Source: Fimenecus sp045632525
GTDB lineage: Bacteria > Bacillota > Clostridia > Oscillospirales > Acutalibacteraceae
Reading direction: 5' to 3'
Length of the DNA stretch: 64,000 bases
NCBI GenBank assembly: GCA_045632525.1
Contig: JAZQWV010000046.1
Span: 1 to 64,000 of the forward strand
Shown: positions 45,064 through 53,587 of the stretch, piece after piece
How the letters are laid out: each line of letters opens with the position of its first letter
Numbering within the stretch: position 1 is the first letter of the stretch
Notes under the pieces: model-generated
What the model was told of the DNA's origin: nothing
Databases searched by the model: none
Seen by the model: the letters and a program-made list of their open reading frames with translations, nothing else
Position numbers and translations under genes: made by a program

Positions 45064-46433
45064 AATGTTACACCGTCCTTAAATATTGCGATTTCACGGT
45101 TACCCTGAATCTCATTTTTAGTTAGTTCACCATCTGCAATTCTTTTTATTAAGTCCAATAATTCATTTGCTTTTCCTTGCTTGTCAAACCCAAAAGCAGA
45201 ATAGTCAATCCAATGGCTCTTTTTGGTTGCAATGTTGTCATTTGACGCTATTTTTATTGTGGGTACAGGTCCACCAAGGGGAGTGCCTCTACCGGTTGTA
45301 AACAATACAATATGACAACCAACTGCAGAGAGATTTGTGATTGAAACAATATCATTACCGGGACCATTGAGAAGATTAAGCCCTGATTTGGTGAGAGTGT
45401 CGCCATAACTTAATACATCAACAACGGGTGCACTTCCACCTTTTTGCACACAACCAAGAGATTTTTCTTCTAAAGTGGTTATTCCACCTTCCTTATTACC
45501 CGGTGATGGATTTTCAGAAACAGGCTCGCCATGGTCTTTGAAATATTGCTTGAAATTGTTAATAAGCTTTACACTCTTATCAAACACTTCTTTATTTATG
45601 CATCTGTCAAAAAGCACGGTTTCTGCGCCAAACATTTCAGGCACTTCAGTAAGCACCGCAGTGCCACCCATTGCGCAGATTTCGTCAGTGACTAAACCGC
45701 AAACTGCATTTGCAGTAATACCTGAAAAACCGTCAGAGCCACCACATTTAAGACCAAGTTTAAGTTTTGAAACAGGCACTTCTTCACGCTTGTCGTTAGA
45801 TGCGTTTTGCTTTAATTCTTCAATAAGTGCAATACCTTGTGCCAATTCGTCTTCACAGTCTTGTACTGATAAGAATTTAACTCTTTGCTCATTCCAAGTG
45901 CCAAGCACTTTTTTCATTTCAGGAATATTGTTGTTTTCACAACCAAGACCTAAAACAAGAACACCACCTGCGTTGGGGTGATTAATAAGCCCACGAAGAA
46001 TAAGTTGAGTAACTGTCATATCATCACCCAACTGACTGCAACCATAAGGGTGTGAAAAATGAATAGCACCTGTTTTTTCGGAAAGTTGCTTTGCAATACT
46101 GTTAACACAACCAACTGTTGGCACAATCCAGATGTCATTTCGAATACCAATGTTACCGTTTTCGCGGACATAAGCATTAATTGTAAATGGCTCTTTTGGT
46201 GATAACTCTTCAAAATTCGGCTTGTATTCATAAGAAAGAATGTCACCTAGTTTTGTTTTCATGTTGTGAGAATGAACAGAGTCACCCTTTTTAATGTTTT
46301 CAGTAGCAATGCCAATAGGGTAGCCATATTTAATAATATCAGCACCTTTTTCTATGTCACAAATTGCAATTTTGTGTCCAGTTTCAAGGTTTACGCAAAC
46401 ATTATCTTTTTCATTTATTGTGATACAATCCAT
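45060..46433 (-). CDS. uxaA: Altronate dehydratase UxaA
   Basis: 457 residues. An N-terminal SAF domain (about 1-75; NLETGHKIAICDIEKG) is followed by the UxaA catalytic region with NVRENGNIGIRN-like YVRENGNIG, HPYGCSQLGDD, LGLGCENN and KCGGSDGFSGI. It dehydrates D-altronate to 2-keto-3-deoxygluconate using Fe2+. The ATG lies 19 bp inside the end of uxaB, with AAGGAA about 10 nt upstream. The start of the next gene overlaps its stop. Confidence 0.93.
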   Translation of the reverse strand: MDCITINEKDNVCVNLETGHKIAICDIEKGADIIKYGYPIGIATENIKKGDSVHSHNMKTKLGDILSYEYKPNFEELSPKEPFTINAYVRENGNIGIRNDIWIVPTVGCVNSIAKQLSEKTGAIHFSHPYGCSQLGDDMTVTQLILRGLINHPNAGGVLVLGLGCENNNIPEMKKVLGTWNEQRVKFLSVQDCEDELAQGIALIEELKQNASNDKREEVPVSKLKLGLKCGGSDGFSGITANAVCGLVTDEICAMGGTAVLTEVPEMFGAETVLFDRCINKEVFDKSVKLINNFKQYFKDHGEPVSENPSPGNKEGGITTLEEKSLGCVQKGGSAPVVDVLSYGDTLTKSGLNLLNGPGNDIVSITNLSAVGCHIVLFTTGRGTPLGGPVPTIKIASNDNIATKKSHWIDYSAFGFDKQGKANELLDLIKRIADGELTKNEIQGNREIAIFKDGVTL

Positions 46434-47731
46434 TTCATTGTTTCCTTTGCACCAAGAGTGTCAATTTTATCGTAATATTCAGTAATAATTTCTGTCATAC
46501 ATGAAAGGTCATTTTGCCATAATGATGTGTTCGCGAGAATGTCTTTGATACTGTCATTTTTCATTGTTTCAACAACATCTTTTGCATCATCGGGAGTGTC
46601 GTTTTTATAGAAATAAATAAGATTTGCCAAAGCCAATGAAAGTCTTTTTGGATATTCACCGTTTTTCTCTTTATATTCCAATAAAGTTGGCAAAACACGA
46701 ACTGAAAATTTGCTCACTGAATTAAGTGCAATTGAACGCCATTTGTGTGCGATAAATGGGTTTTTAAATCTGTCAAACACAGCGTCAGCAAATGCAATGC
46801 TCTCGTCATTTTCACCGATAGTTGGCAAAATTTCTTCTTTCATACATTTGTTAAGGAATAATGAAGTAACATTATCATTCATTGCTTCGCCAACAGTTTC
46901 AATTCCTGAAAGCAATGCACCTGCAACGAGAGATGTGTGAGCACCGTTGAGAATTCTCACTTTAATTTTCTTATAAGGTTTTGCGTCATCTGTCCAGATT
47001 ACATTGAAACCTGCTTCTTTGAGTGGGAATTCTTCTTCAAAATCACCTTCAATAACCCAAAGGTGGAAGATTTCAGCAGTATCAAGGAATTTGTCGTCGG
47101 GGTGCGCATCCTTTGTCTCATCGTTAGGATAACCTGTAACAATTCTGTCAACGAGAGTGTTAACAAAATGATTTTCGGTTTCTAACCAAGTAACAAACTC
47201 TGCTTCTAAATTCCAAAGTTTTGCATATTTTAAAACGCATTTTTTAAGCTCTGCACCATTGTTATCAATCAACTCACAAGGAAGTAAAATAAAGCCCTTT
47301 AAACCGTTTTTAAAGCGTCTGTAAAGCAACTGTGTAAGCTTTGCAGGGAAAGAGAGTGCAGGTGTATCATCAAACTTGCAAGAGTCAACAAATTCAATAC
47401 CCGCTTCAGTTGTATTTGATACAATAAAACGGAAATCAGGGTTATCAGCAAGCGCTAAATAACCATCAAAATCTTTATAAGGGTCAATACATCTTGAAAC
47501 AGATTCAATAAATGTATGCTCTTTCACGATTTCACCGTTTTGAATACCCCTTAAATAAAGGTTGTATTTGCAGTCTTGCTCATTCAAAAGGCCACATTTG
47601 CCACCAACTCGTGGCTGAATAATAACTGCTTTTCCGTCATAAAGACCTTTTTCATTCATCTTTTGAAGAAAATAGTTGAAAAATCCACGAAGAAAATTAC
47701 CTTCACCGAATTGAATTACAGTTTCTTTCAT
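46415..47731 (-). CDS. uxaB: Tagaturonate reductase UxaB (mannitol dehydrogenase family)
   Basis: 438 residues. It begins with the coenzyme-binding FGEGNFLRGFFNYFLQ. It contains NTTEAGI, ERIVTGYP-like DRIVTGYP, and the catalytic RILNGAHTSLVAGA and FAHKWR-like FIAHKWR motifs of polyol/altronate oxidoreductases. It reduces D-tagaturonate to D-altronate with NADH. The ATG at 47731 is set by GGTGAC upstream and sits 1 nt after the previous stop. All five genes of the operon are spaced by 3 bp or overlap. Confidence 0.92.
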   Translation of the reverse strand: MKETVIQFGEGNFLRGFFNYFLQKMNEKGLYDGKAVIIQPRVGGKCGLLNEQDCKYNLYLRGIQNGEIVKEHTFIESVSRCIDPYKDFDGYLALADNPDFRFIVSNTTEAGIEFVDSCKFDDTPALSFPAKLTQLLYRRFKNGLKGFILLPCELIDNNGAELKKCVLKYAKLWNLEAEFVTWLETENHFVNTLVDRIVTGYPNDETKDAHPDDKFLDTAEIFHLWVIEGDFEEEFPLKEAGFNVIWTDDAKPYKKIKVRILNGAHTSLVAGALLSGIETVGEAMNDNVTSLFLNKCMKEEILPTIGENDESIAFADAVFDRFKNPFIAHKWRSIALNSVSKFSVRVLPTLLEYKEKNGEYPKRLSLALANLIYFYKNDTPDDAKDVVETMKNDSIKDILANTSLWQNDLSCMTEIITEYYDKIDTLGAKETMKWIVSQ

Positions 47732-47732
47732 T

Positions 47733-48752
47733 TTAGTCACCAATTTTTATAAGAAGTTTTGCAAGTGTACCATCATTGTTAGCAAGCGCTTTAAACGCAT
47801 CAAGAGCATTATCCATATCATAAATGCCACTAACCATTTTCATAGGGTCTGCTTTTTTGTTTGCAACAATATCAATTAAGTTGATAAAGTCGTCTTTGAG
47901 AGCATTACGACTTCCGTGAATATTTAATTCTTTTTTGAGAATGATTGAGTGAATAAAGCTTGTTTCACGCTTGCCGTTACCGATAAGAATGATGTTAGCA
48001 GCAAAAGCAGCATTGTCGATACAACCCAAGAATGTTTCAGGTGCACCACAAGCCTCAATGCAAACATCAAAGCCGTTGCCGTTTGTGAATTCTTTTGTGA
48101 ATTCTTCTAAAGACTGATTTTTAGTGTTAACAACTGCATCTGCGCCGTATTCTGTTGCAAGTGAAAGACGGTTGTCAAGAATGTCTGCCACAACAATTTT
48201 GTTGCATTTCTGCTTTGCTGCAAGAAGAGCAAAAAGACCAATAGGACCTGCACCAATAACAAGCACATTGTCAGTTTCTTTGATAGTTGCGCGAGATACT
48301 GCGTGCTGTGAAATTGCAAAAGGCTCAATAAGTGCCAATTCCTGTGCTGAAAGACCTTTGCCGTCATAAATTCTTTCAATTGGCATTGAAATATATTCAC
48401 AGAAAGCACCGTCACGCTGAACACCCATTGTCTGATTATCCGTACAGCAGTTTACAAAGCCACGCTCACAAGAATAGCAAGTGCCACAGTTGAAATATGG
48501 ATTACAAGTAACAATATCACCAACATTTAAACCCTTATCGTTTTCAGGAATACTTATAATCTCTGCTGAAAACTCATGACCTGGAATTCTAGGGTATGTT
48601 GTGAATGGTTGGTTACCTGTGAATGATGCCACATCTGCACCGCAAATACCAACATATTTAACTTTCAAAAGTGCTTCTCCTTCTTTTACTTCGGGCATTG
48701 GCACTTCACGAATTTCAATTTCATTTGGATTAGAAATAACAATAGCTTTCAT
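47733..48752 (-). CDS. Zinc-dependent MDR dehydrogenase, probable L-galactonate 5-dehydrogenase
   Basis: 339 residues, medium-chain family. Catalytic zinc ligands are in GICGADVASF and PGHEFSAE. The four-Cys structural zinc lobe is CNPYFNCGTCYSCERGFVNCC-like (Cys spaced 3, 3, 8). The Rossmann motif is VIGAGPIGLFAL. Its position before uxaB suggests it makes D-tagaturonate from L-galactonate, the reaction of E. coli LgoD. Galactitol or threonine dehydrogenase-type activity is the alternative. Confidence 0.85.
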   Translation of the reverse strand: MKAIVISNPNEIEIREVPMPEVKEGEALLKVKYVGICGADVASFTGNQPFTTYPRIPGHEFSAEIISIPENDKGLNVGDIVTCNPYFNCGTCYSCERGFVNCCTDNQTMGVQRDGAFCEYISMPIERIYDGKGLSAQELALIEPFAISQHAVSRATIKETDNVLVIGAGPIGLFALLAAKQKCNKIVVADILDNRLSLATEYGADAVVNTKNQSLEEFTKEFTNGNGFDVCIEACGAPETFLGCIDNAAFAANIILIGNGKRETSFIHSIILKKELNIHGSRNALKDDFINLIDIVANKKADPMKMVSGIYDMDNALDAFKALANNDGTLAKLLIKIGD

Positions 48753-48754
48753 TT

Positions 48755-49960
48755 TTATTTGTCCTCTTCAATATAATTTTTGTCCCAGATAACACCAGTT
48801 TTCAGTGGTGCACCTTTGCAGAATATCTTGTTTTCATAAGCATCTAATGGGTCTTTGATAAACTCGTCTTTATCGATTAACTCAACAACTTCATCATAAC
48901 GAGAGTCAACAAGTACTTCGATAGCTTTTTCCATGTGAGACTGACGGAAGTTGATTGATGCAAAAATGAGATGATTTTCAAAACCAAATGGCATTGTGTC
49001 ATAAGACACCACAGGACCTAATGAGAAACTGTTATAAATGCCGTTGCAACCAAGCACTTTATGTTGGAATGCGATTCTGTGTTCAACATTGCTACCACTT
49101 GTGCCAACGAACATTGTTGCTCGTCCACCAATTTTTTCAATAATCTTTTGTGCTGTTTCTTCTTCAGTAAAACCACTTGTGCAAAGATAATCTGCACCTG
49201 CAATCTCTTTTGAAAATACTACCTTTTTGCAGTTTTCATCACTTCTGCCAACAAACAAAATTTGTGCGTCAGGGTGATTTCTCTTAATCTGGTCTGCGAT
49301 GAAAAGTCCTGTCATACCAAGACCGAAAACAACTGTTTTTGAGAAAATATTGTCTTTTGCAAGTTTTCTCGCCTCTGCTTCAGAGCAATTGTGCTTAGCC
49401 ATTTCTACTCTGAAATTCTGTGCTTCACCAAGGTCTTCCATTCGCTCAAGTTGGAAGATAGCACAAGCATAAGGGTCTGCAAATGATAATTTTTTCGCAA
49501 CGGATAAAGGCAATTTTTGAAGCCTTTCATATTTTTCTGGTAAGTGAAGAAGCATATCGGGGTTAAAATAATTCTTATCACAGAAAAGTCCGTCTGCTTT
49601 ATCGCAACCATATTCAAAATATGTCTCATCTTCGGTATAACGGGTGGGGTCATAACTATCACCACCACGGATAAGCACAATAGCGAAACGATTTTCACTT
49701 GGCACCCAAACAACACCTTCGTGACCGTTGATAAGTCTGTTTTCACCTTTAGGGAATTTCGCTGAAAGTTTATTATCTCTACCCATTTTCATAAGCTCAA
49801 AGTCTGTGCCACAGAAACCTTGAAAAACAGGATGAGCTTCAATGCCTTTATATAATGGCTCACCACGAAGTCTTTGTCTTTCGGGATTTATTAAATTAAT
49901 TTCGCCATATTTAATAGGCAAATCCTTGTCATTTTGAAAATATGTACCATAAGTTTTCAT
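48755..49960 (-). CDS. MDR dehydrogenase, glucose dehydrogenase-like (probable aldose 1-dehydrogenase)
   Basis: 401 residues. GFCGTDFELMKMG and LINGHEGVV mark the catalytic zinc site; VVFGLGMTGLFIADQI is the nucleotide fold. It lacks an obvious four-Cys structural lobe and has a longer N-terminal part than the next gene. It is the first gene of the operon. Oxidation of an aldose such as L-galactose to its lactone would make a complete pathway with the downstream genes; this is inference. The ATG at 49960 with AAGGA 9 nt upstream is chosen over one 9 nt earlier. Confidence 0.8.
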   Translation of the reverse strand: MKTYGTYFQNDKDLPIKYGEINLINPERQRLRGEPLYKGIEAHPVFQGFCGTDFELMKMGRDNKLSAKFPKGENRLINGHEGVVWVPSENRFAIVLIRGGDSYDPTRYTEDETYFEYGCDKADGLFCDKNYFNPDMLLHLPEKYERLQKLPLSVAKKLSFADPYACAIFQLERMEDLGEAQNFRVEMAKHNCSEAEARKLAKDNIFSKTVVFGLGMTGLFIADQIKRNHPDAQILFVGRSDENCKKVVFSKEIAGADYLCTSGFTEEETAQKIIEKIGGRATMFVGTSGSNVEHRIAFQHKVLGCNGIYNSFSLGPVVSYDTMPFGFENHLIFASINFRQSHMEKAIEVLVDSRYDEVVELIDKDEFIKDPLDAYENKIFCKGAPLKTGVIWDKNYIEEDK

Positions 49961-50001
49961 TAAAATCATTCCTTTTCATAGCAATGAAAATATACACAGA
50001 C

Positions 50002-50030
50002 ATTATATCACTCTAATATATCAAATACAA
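50002..50030 (-). promoter_or_regulatory. Promoter of the uronate operon
   Basis: Minus strand: TTGTAT (50025-50030), 17-bp spacer, TATAAT (50002-50007), about 40 bp before the first gene. Confidence 0.78.
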
Positions 50031-50046
50031 TATTTAACAATAAAAA

Positions 50047-50081
50047 AACGAGTTCACACAAAAGTGTGAACTCGTTTTTTT
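50047..50081. terminator. Strong bidirectional terminator at the left island edge
   Basis: AACGAGTTCACAC (50047-50059), AAAA loop, GTGTGAACTCGTT (50064-50076): a perfect 13-bp stem with seven T on each side. It lies just past the 3' end of the tRNA-Leu remnant and is likely the original terminator of that tRNA. Confidence 0.92.
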
Positions 50082-50109
50082 GGTGCGGGTAACAGGACTT
50101 GAACCTGCA
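50081..50109 (-). repeat. Distal attachment repeat (tRNA-Leu 3' remnant)
   Basis: It encodes the T-arm, acceptor 3' strand and CCA of tRNA-Leu on the minus strand, identical to 63942-63970. A diverged part (to about 50133) still shows the anticodon loop bases TTCAGGTTC and a GTC-GCAA-GAC variable stem, but no D-arm, so it is not a working tRNA gene. Confidence 0.9.
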
Positions 50110-50237
50110 AGTCTTGCGACACATGAACCTGAATTTTATAAATAGGTGTGCCGATGAGTTCCTACGAGTTCCTTACGGTCCCCTGTTAAACCCTTTATTT
50201 ATGCGGGTTTTTCGACCAAAATCGCCATAAAGCCACT

Positions 50238-50323
50238 AACCGTGCGCCCTGCACGGTTTTTCTCATTTTTCGGATGTTTGTTAGAACGATTTTAGAAGCG
50301 TTTTATTAGAACATAGTTCTAAC
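50238..50323. promoter_or_regulatory. Left end: terminator hairpin and repeated TTAGAAC boxes
   Basis: A hairpin AACCGTGC/GCACGGTT (50238-50258) is followed by T-rich sequence. Then come four TTAGAAC-like boxes at 50281, 50291, 50305 and, inverted, 50316. Similar boxes occur at the right end (63811-63868), as expected for integrase arm-type binding sites. The rest of 50134-50465 shows no gene. Confidence 0.5.
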
Positions 50324-50465
50324 GTATCCTTTTACCTTGTCGGATTTTGAATTGTTTGAAATATAAAAAATTTTTTGATTCGGCTATGTAAGGCTATGGT
50401 ATGGTTATGTATTTTTATAGCAAGGAAATCCCTTGATATAAAGGCTTTTGAGCCTCTTTGAGCGA

Positions 50466-50494
50466 TTGACAAGGAGTGTCGAATATTGTATAAT
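50466..50494 (+). promoter_or_regulatory. Perfect consensus promoter of the type I toxin
   Basis: TTGACA (50466-50471), 17-bp spacer, TATAAT (50489-50494). The predicted transcript starts with a GGTGC/GCACC hairpin (about 50500-50513), a 5' cap seen in other stable toxin mRNAs. Confidence 0.88.
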
Positions 50495-50599
50495 ATGGAT
50501 GGTGCTTCGCACCCTTAGAGGCTACCATAACGGTAGGCGGTTAGCCCTTCTTTACTAAGGAGGGGCACTTTTCCCTCCTAAATGAAAGGAGGGGTGCCA

Positions 50600-50686
50600 A
50601 TGGTTACTTACGAGACTTTGTTCCTTTTCGGTTCACTTGTTGTAGCAATTATCGCACTTGTTATTGACATAACAAAAAAGAAATAA
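50600..50686 (+). CDS. Holin-like type I toxin, 28 residues
   Basis: The peptide begins MVTYETLFLF, has one membrane helix (about 6-23) and ends in TKKK, the layout of the putative holin-like toxin family (Hol_Tox). A strong AAAGGAGG site lies 8-15 nt before the ATG at 50600. The 5' untranslated region of about 100 nt carries AGAGGCTACC (50517-50526), which can pair with GGTAGCCTCT (50746-50755). That contact would close the mRNA and hide the ribosome site. Toxicity by membrane damage is the family role; it is not shown here. Confidence 0.85.
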   Translation: MVTYETLFLFGSLVVAIIALVIDITKKK

Positions 50687-50757
50687 CCGCCCCTCGCCAA
50701 AAGTGCGGTTATTTCTTTAACCCATTATTAGGCTGACCGTCTATCGGTAGCCTCTCT
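50675..50757 (-). ncRNA. Antisense antitoxin RNA (about 80 nt)
   Basis: It should start near 50757 from the promoter at 50764-50791 and end at the shared terminator. Its 5' part, AGAGGCTACC and the following 15 nt, nearly repeats the 5' untranslated region of the toxin mRNA (50517-50541). The two RNAs are therefore complementary at their 3' overlap and share repeats, the arrangement known from the enterococcal par (Fst/RNAII) locus. Ends are inferred. Confidence 0.72.
50681..50716. terminator. Shared bidirectional terminator of toxin mRNA and antisense RNA
   Basis: AAATAACCGC (50681-50690) and GCGGTTATTT (50705-50714), a perfect 10-bp stem that includes the toxin stop codon. A T-rich run follows on the minus strand (TTTCTTTTTTG) and a shorter one on the plus strand. 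Confidence 0.8.
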
Positions 50758-50763
50758 GCTTAT

Positions 50764-50791
50764 ATTATAGCAGATTTTACGGATTTGTCAA
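50764..50791 (-). promoter_or_regulatory. Antitoxin RNA promoter
   Basis: Minus strand: TTGACA (50786-50791), 16-bp spacer, TATAAT (50764-50769). It faces the toxin promoter across about 270 bp. Confidence 0.85.
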
Positions 50792-50831
50792 CTGTTTGGA
50801 ATTAAGCTTATTAATGTAGGAGTTATTAATT

Positions 50832-52430
50832 ATGAAAATTTTTTATTCTTGGCAATCTGATTTGCCGAATAGTAAAACGAGGGGATTTATCCAAGACTGT
50901 ATCGATGCGGCAATAAAGCATTTGTCTGATATAGTTTTTATAGAGGCAGATCGTGACACGCAAGGCGAATTTGGATCTCCTGATATTGTAGAGACTGTTT
51001 TTTCTAAAATAGATGAGTGTGACTTATTTATTGCCGATGTTAGCATTGTGAACAAATATAATGCTATTGACGATAACGGTGAAAAATCAAAAGCAATTAA
51101 ATTATCCCCAAATCCTAATGTTCTTTTGGAATTGGGTTATGCAGCAAAAGCGCTTACATGGGAAAGAGTCGTATGTATTATGAATACTGACTATGGTAAA
51201 GTCGGTGAACTTCCTTTTGATTTAGAACATAGAAGGCCACTACAATACTCGTTAGATGGTCAAAAAAAGTCGGCAGTAAAAGAGTATGTTCGCAATATCA
51301 TAGTGGGCAATGTTTTAAATGTTATGGAAGAAGGCGTTCGTGCCAAAGGCAATACCGCAAATCATATTGTCGGGGGTATTTCTATGGAGAATGGAGAAAT
51401 ATCAAATTCTATTACTCCACTAGACCTACGGCTAACAAACAGTTTTAAAACTAAATATGATGAACTTAAAGATGCATGTTTGTCGTTAATTGAAAAAATT
51501 AATTCAAACAAGTTGCCAACAACCGTTACGAGCGATGAGACGAAAGAAATTGATGCGCAAGAACAGACCAAAGAAGAAAAACTTTCAGCAATGGCAAAAA
51601 CAATTACGTTGTTTATGGAGGAAGGTAAACCGGTTTCTATAAACGACAATGATATAGCGTGGATTCGTCAACAAGTAAAATTATTGTTTAGAATAGACTT
51701 AGCCGATGATTTTTTCAGCTTGGGTGACTTGAAAATTAAAATAGGTAATTTTTTGGTTCAATCAGAGTATATCGGCACGACAAACGAAAAGGTTAAGTAT
51801 GATGATTTGAGAGATTTGCAATCAAAGCTATTAAAGCTTGATGTGCTTGAGCTTTTTATAAAAACTTTTGACGACTTGATATTATTACCTTTAGCAATAT
51901 ATAACAACTCTACGATTTCAGACGAGGAAATCTCGATATCGGTAGTTGTTGACCCTGAAACCGCAGAAGTGGTTATTCCCTCTAGAGAACTCTTGGCTGA
52001 AGAACTTCGCGGGGATGATGAGCATGTTGGATTAGAAGGTGCCGTGTATGATGCTGGCTACGCTAAGATACTTATGATGCCTGAAAGTGGCGAAATAACT
52101 TATGATACAGATATTTCTTTCGACCCAAGCGATATACAGAAAGAATTGCGTAAAAACGCAACTGATGTTTTTGGAAACTCTACATATAAACCTGATGCAG
52201 ATGATTACGAAGATGAAATCATAAAGTTTATAGCATCTCCAATGCAAGGACGAAACGATACGTTGTTGTTTGAGATTGAAAGCCTTAGAGCAAACGAAAG
52301 AAAATGGATAGGTCCATTAATTGCATTAAAACCGAAATCTGATACTATTCGTTTGTCATATTCGGTAAAATCTAAAAATTCAAATGGTCTTATTTCTTCC
52401 GATTTGATATGCAAAAATAGTAATAAGTAA
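50832..52430 (+). CDS. TIR-like / nucleotide-processing effector candidate with large C-terminal region
   Basis: 532 residues. The N-terminal domain (about 1-155) begins KIFYSWQSDLPN and has SPDIVETVF (49-57), DLFIADVS (64-71) and PNPNVLLELGYA (93-104) with Glu100. This is the pattern shared by TIR-like and nucleoside-deoxyribosyltransferase-like folds, in which the Glu attacks a nucleotide glycosidic bond. The remaining about 370 residues are not recognised; an acidic helical linker (about 225-260) separates two parts. AGGAG lies 9 nt before the ATG. A role as NAD-consuming defence effector is plausible but only inferred. Confidence 0.72.
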   Translation: MKIFYSWQSDLPNSKTRGFIQDCIDAAIKHLSDIVFIEADRDTQGEFGSPDIVETVFSKIDECDLFIADVSIVNKYNAIDDNGEKSKAIKLSPNPNVLLELGYAAKALTWERVVCIMNTDYGKVGELPFDLEHRRPLQYSLDGQKKSAVKEYVRNIIVGNVLNVMEEGVRAKGNTANHIVGGISMENGEISNSITPLDLRLTNSFKTKYDELKDACLSLIEKINSNKLPTTVTSDETKEIDAQEQTKEEKLSAMAKTITLFMEEGKPVSINDNDIAWIRQQVKLLFRIDLADDFFSLGDLKIKIGNFLVQSEYIGTTNEKVKYDDLRDLQSKLLKLDVLELFIKTFDDLILLPLAIYNNSTISDEEISISVVVDPETAEVVIPSRELLAEELRGDDEHVGLEGAVYDAGYAKILMMPESGEITYDTDISFDPSDIQKELRKNATDVFGNSTYKPDADDYEDEIIKFIASPMQGRNDTLLFEIESLRANERKWIGPLIALKPKSDTIRLSYSVKSKNSNGLISSDLICKNSNK

Positions 52431-52449
52431 CTCCATTGTTGCGACGTAG

Positions 52450-53169
52450 CTATTCTTGAATATCCTTCTGAATATGCTTTTTTATATGTTTTTGCGATGT
52501 ATGATACCTTTTGATTAAGACACTAATAACAACCGTTAGTAATAAAAATATTGTAATTACCCAAGGAATAAGAAAATAAAACTTATATTTGCTAAGATAC
52601 TTACTGCCCAAGGAAAACAAAACCAATAAAGCATTTGATATTATTGCTGTTAATCCTATTAATAAGTAATCTTTTTTATTCAACTTTTCTTCTTGGCTTT
52701 TGTGAATGGAATATCCTATTTGATTACCAATTCCAAAAAGAGCATATGCAAAAAAGAGTCCAAAATCCCCGAAAGGAATTGCAATTATAGTGAGAGACAA
52801 AATAAGTCCACTTATAATGTTTTGGTGCACTTTATTTATTTTACTAAGGTCCTCTATATTACAAAGTTTGTTATACAGTAATTTAGTAAGAAAATTGCTC
52901 AAAAGGATTGCAAACAGCACCAAAATTTCCGGAATGTTATTAATTAACTCTTGAAGAAACTTGGAAGCGAAAATGTTTTTGTCAATGTTGGGGGCATTAA
53001 AGATTGTTTCAAAGTAATATGGAAAAAGTATGAGTAAATAATCAATTAAGTATATTACTGCAAACCCTAACTTATCAGAAAAATTAATCTTCCCTTTACT
53101 CTCTAACCAAACCATAATTACAAGGAATATTATAAAAAATACAGATATTGTGCTACAAATAGCATTCAT
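52450..53169 (-). CDS. Polytopic membrane protein, unknown
   Basis: 239 residues with about six membrane helices (near 4-22, 34-54, 78-97, 118-150, 170-188 and 198-220) and a charged His/Lys-rich tail. GGAGAGG precedes the ATG at 53169. It converges on the TIR-like gene with 19 bp between the stops and no terminator. No family is recognised. It could be a membrane partner or an immunity-like protein for its neighbour, without direct support. Confidence 0.7.
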   Translation of the reverse strand: MNAICSTISVFFIIFLVIMVWLESKGKINFSDKLGFAVIYLIDYLLILFPYYFETIFNAPNIDKNIFASKFLQELINNIPEILVLFAILLSNFLTKLLYNKLCNIEDLSKINKVHQNIISGLILSLTIIAIPFGDFGLFFAYALFGIGNQIGYSIHKSQEEKLNKKDYLLIGLTAIISNALLVLFSLGSKYLSKYKFYFLIPWVITIFLLLTVVISVLIKRYHTSQKHIKKHIQKDIQE

Positions 53170-53199
53170 AAAACAAACCTCTCCTTTGATAAATATTTT

Positions 53200-53235
53200 A
53201 AAGGCAGTCTCACTTTTGATAGTGAGGCTGCCTTT
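53200..53235 (-). terminator. Terminator of the Xre repressor gene
   Basis: AAAGGCAGTCTCACT (53200-53214) and AGTGAGGCTGCCTTT (53221-53235) form a 15-bp stem with one mismatch, directly after the repressor stop. Confidence 0.75.
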
Positions 53236-53238
53236 CGT

Positions 53239-53550
53239 TTATCTGTTATTTAATCGTTCTGCGGTGCTAATAAGCACGTCAAGATCTTCTTGGGACATGT
53301 TACGAGTTAACTCATATAATTTTTGAACGAGCTGAGGTTCTTTTATATCTTCGTCGAAGAACTCTCTAGGAGTAACGCCTAGATATTCACATATATAAAG
53401 AAACTCTCCCAAGGACGGCATTGATCTGCCAGATGAAATACTCTGCATATAACTCTTGCTGTGTCCTAAGTCTGTGCTCATTCTATATTCCGAAACATTC
53501 TTTTTCGTTCTTAAAACAGAAATTCTATCCCTAATAAATTGTAAATCCAT
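53239..53550 (-). CDS. Xre-family helix-turn-helix repressor
   Basis: 103 residues. The HTH_3 domain (about 5-60) contains IRDRISVLRTKKNVSEYRMSTDLG-type helices with SKSYMQSISSGRSMPSL as turn and recognition helix. The C-terminal 40 residues are helical (MSQEDLDVLIS). The ATG at 53550 has GAGG 8 nt upstream and is preferred to a GTG 9 nt earlier. It is divergent from the SLOG gene across a region with clear AGCGGTAAT operators, and is very likely its own repressor and that of the plus-strand genes. Confidence 0.88.
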   Translation of the reverse strand: MDLQFIRDRISVLRTKKNVSEYRMSTDLGHSKSYMQSISSGRSMPSLGEFLYICEYLGVTPREFFDEDIKEPQLVQKLYELTRNMSQEDLDVLISTAERLNNR

Positions 53551-53587
53551 CGTCAACACCTCGCATTTATTATTGTATAATAATTTT

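Noticed and set aside
45475..45981. Plus-strand open frame of 168 codons
   Set aside because: It lies antisense within uxaA, whose motifs are intact; the frame is a shadow of codon bias.
50081..50133. Complete tRNA-Leu on the minus strand
   Set aside because: Sequence similarity ends at the anticodon loop and no 5' half follows to the right; it is the distal attachment remnant.
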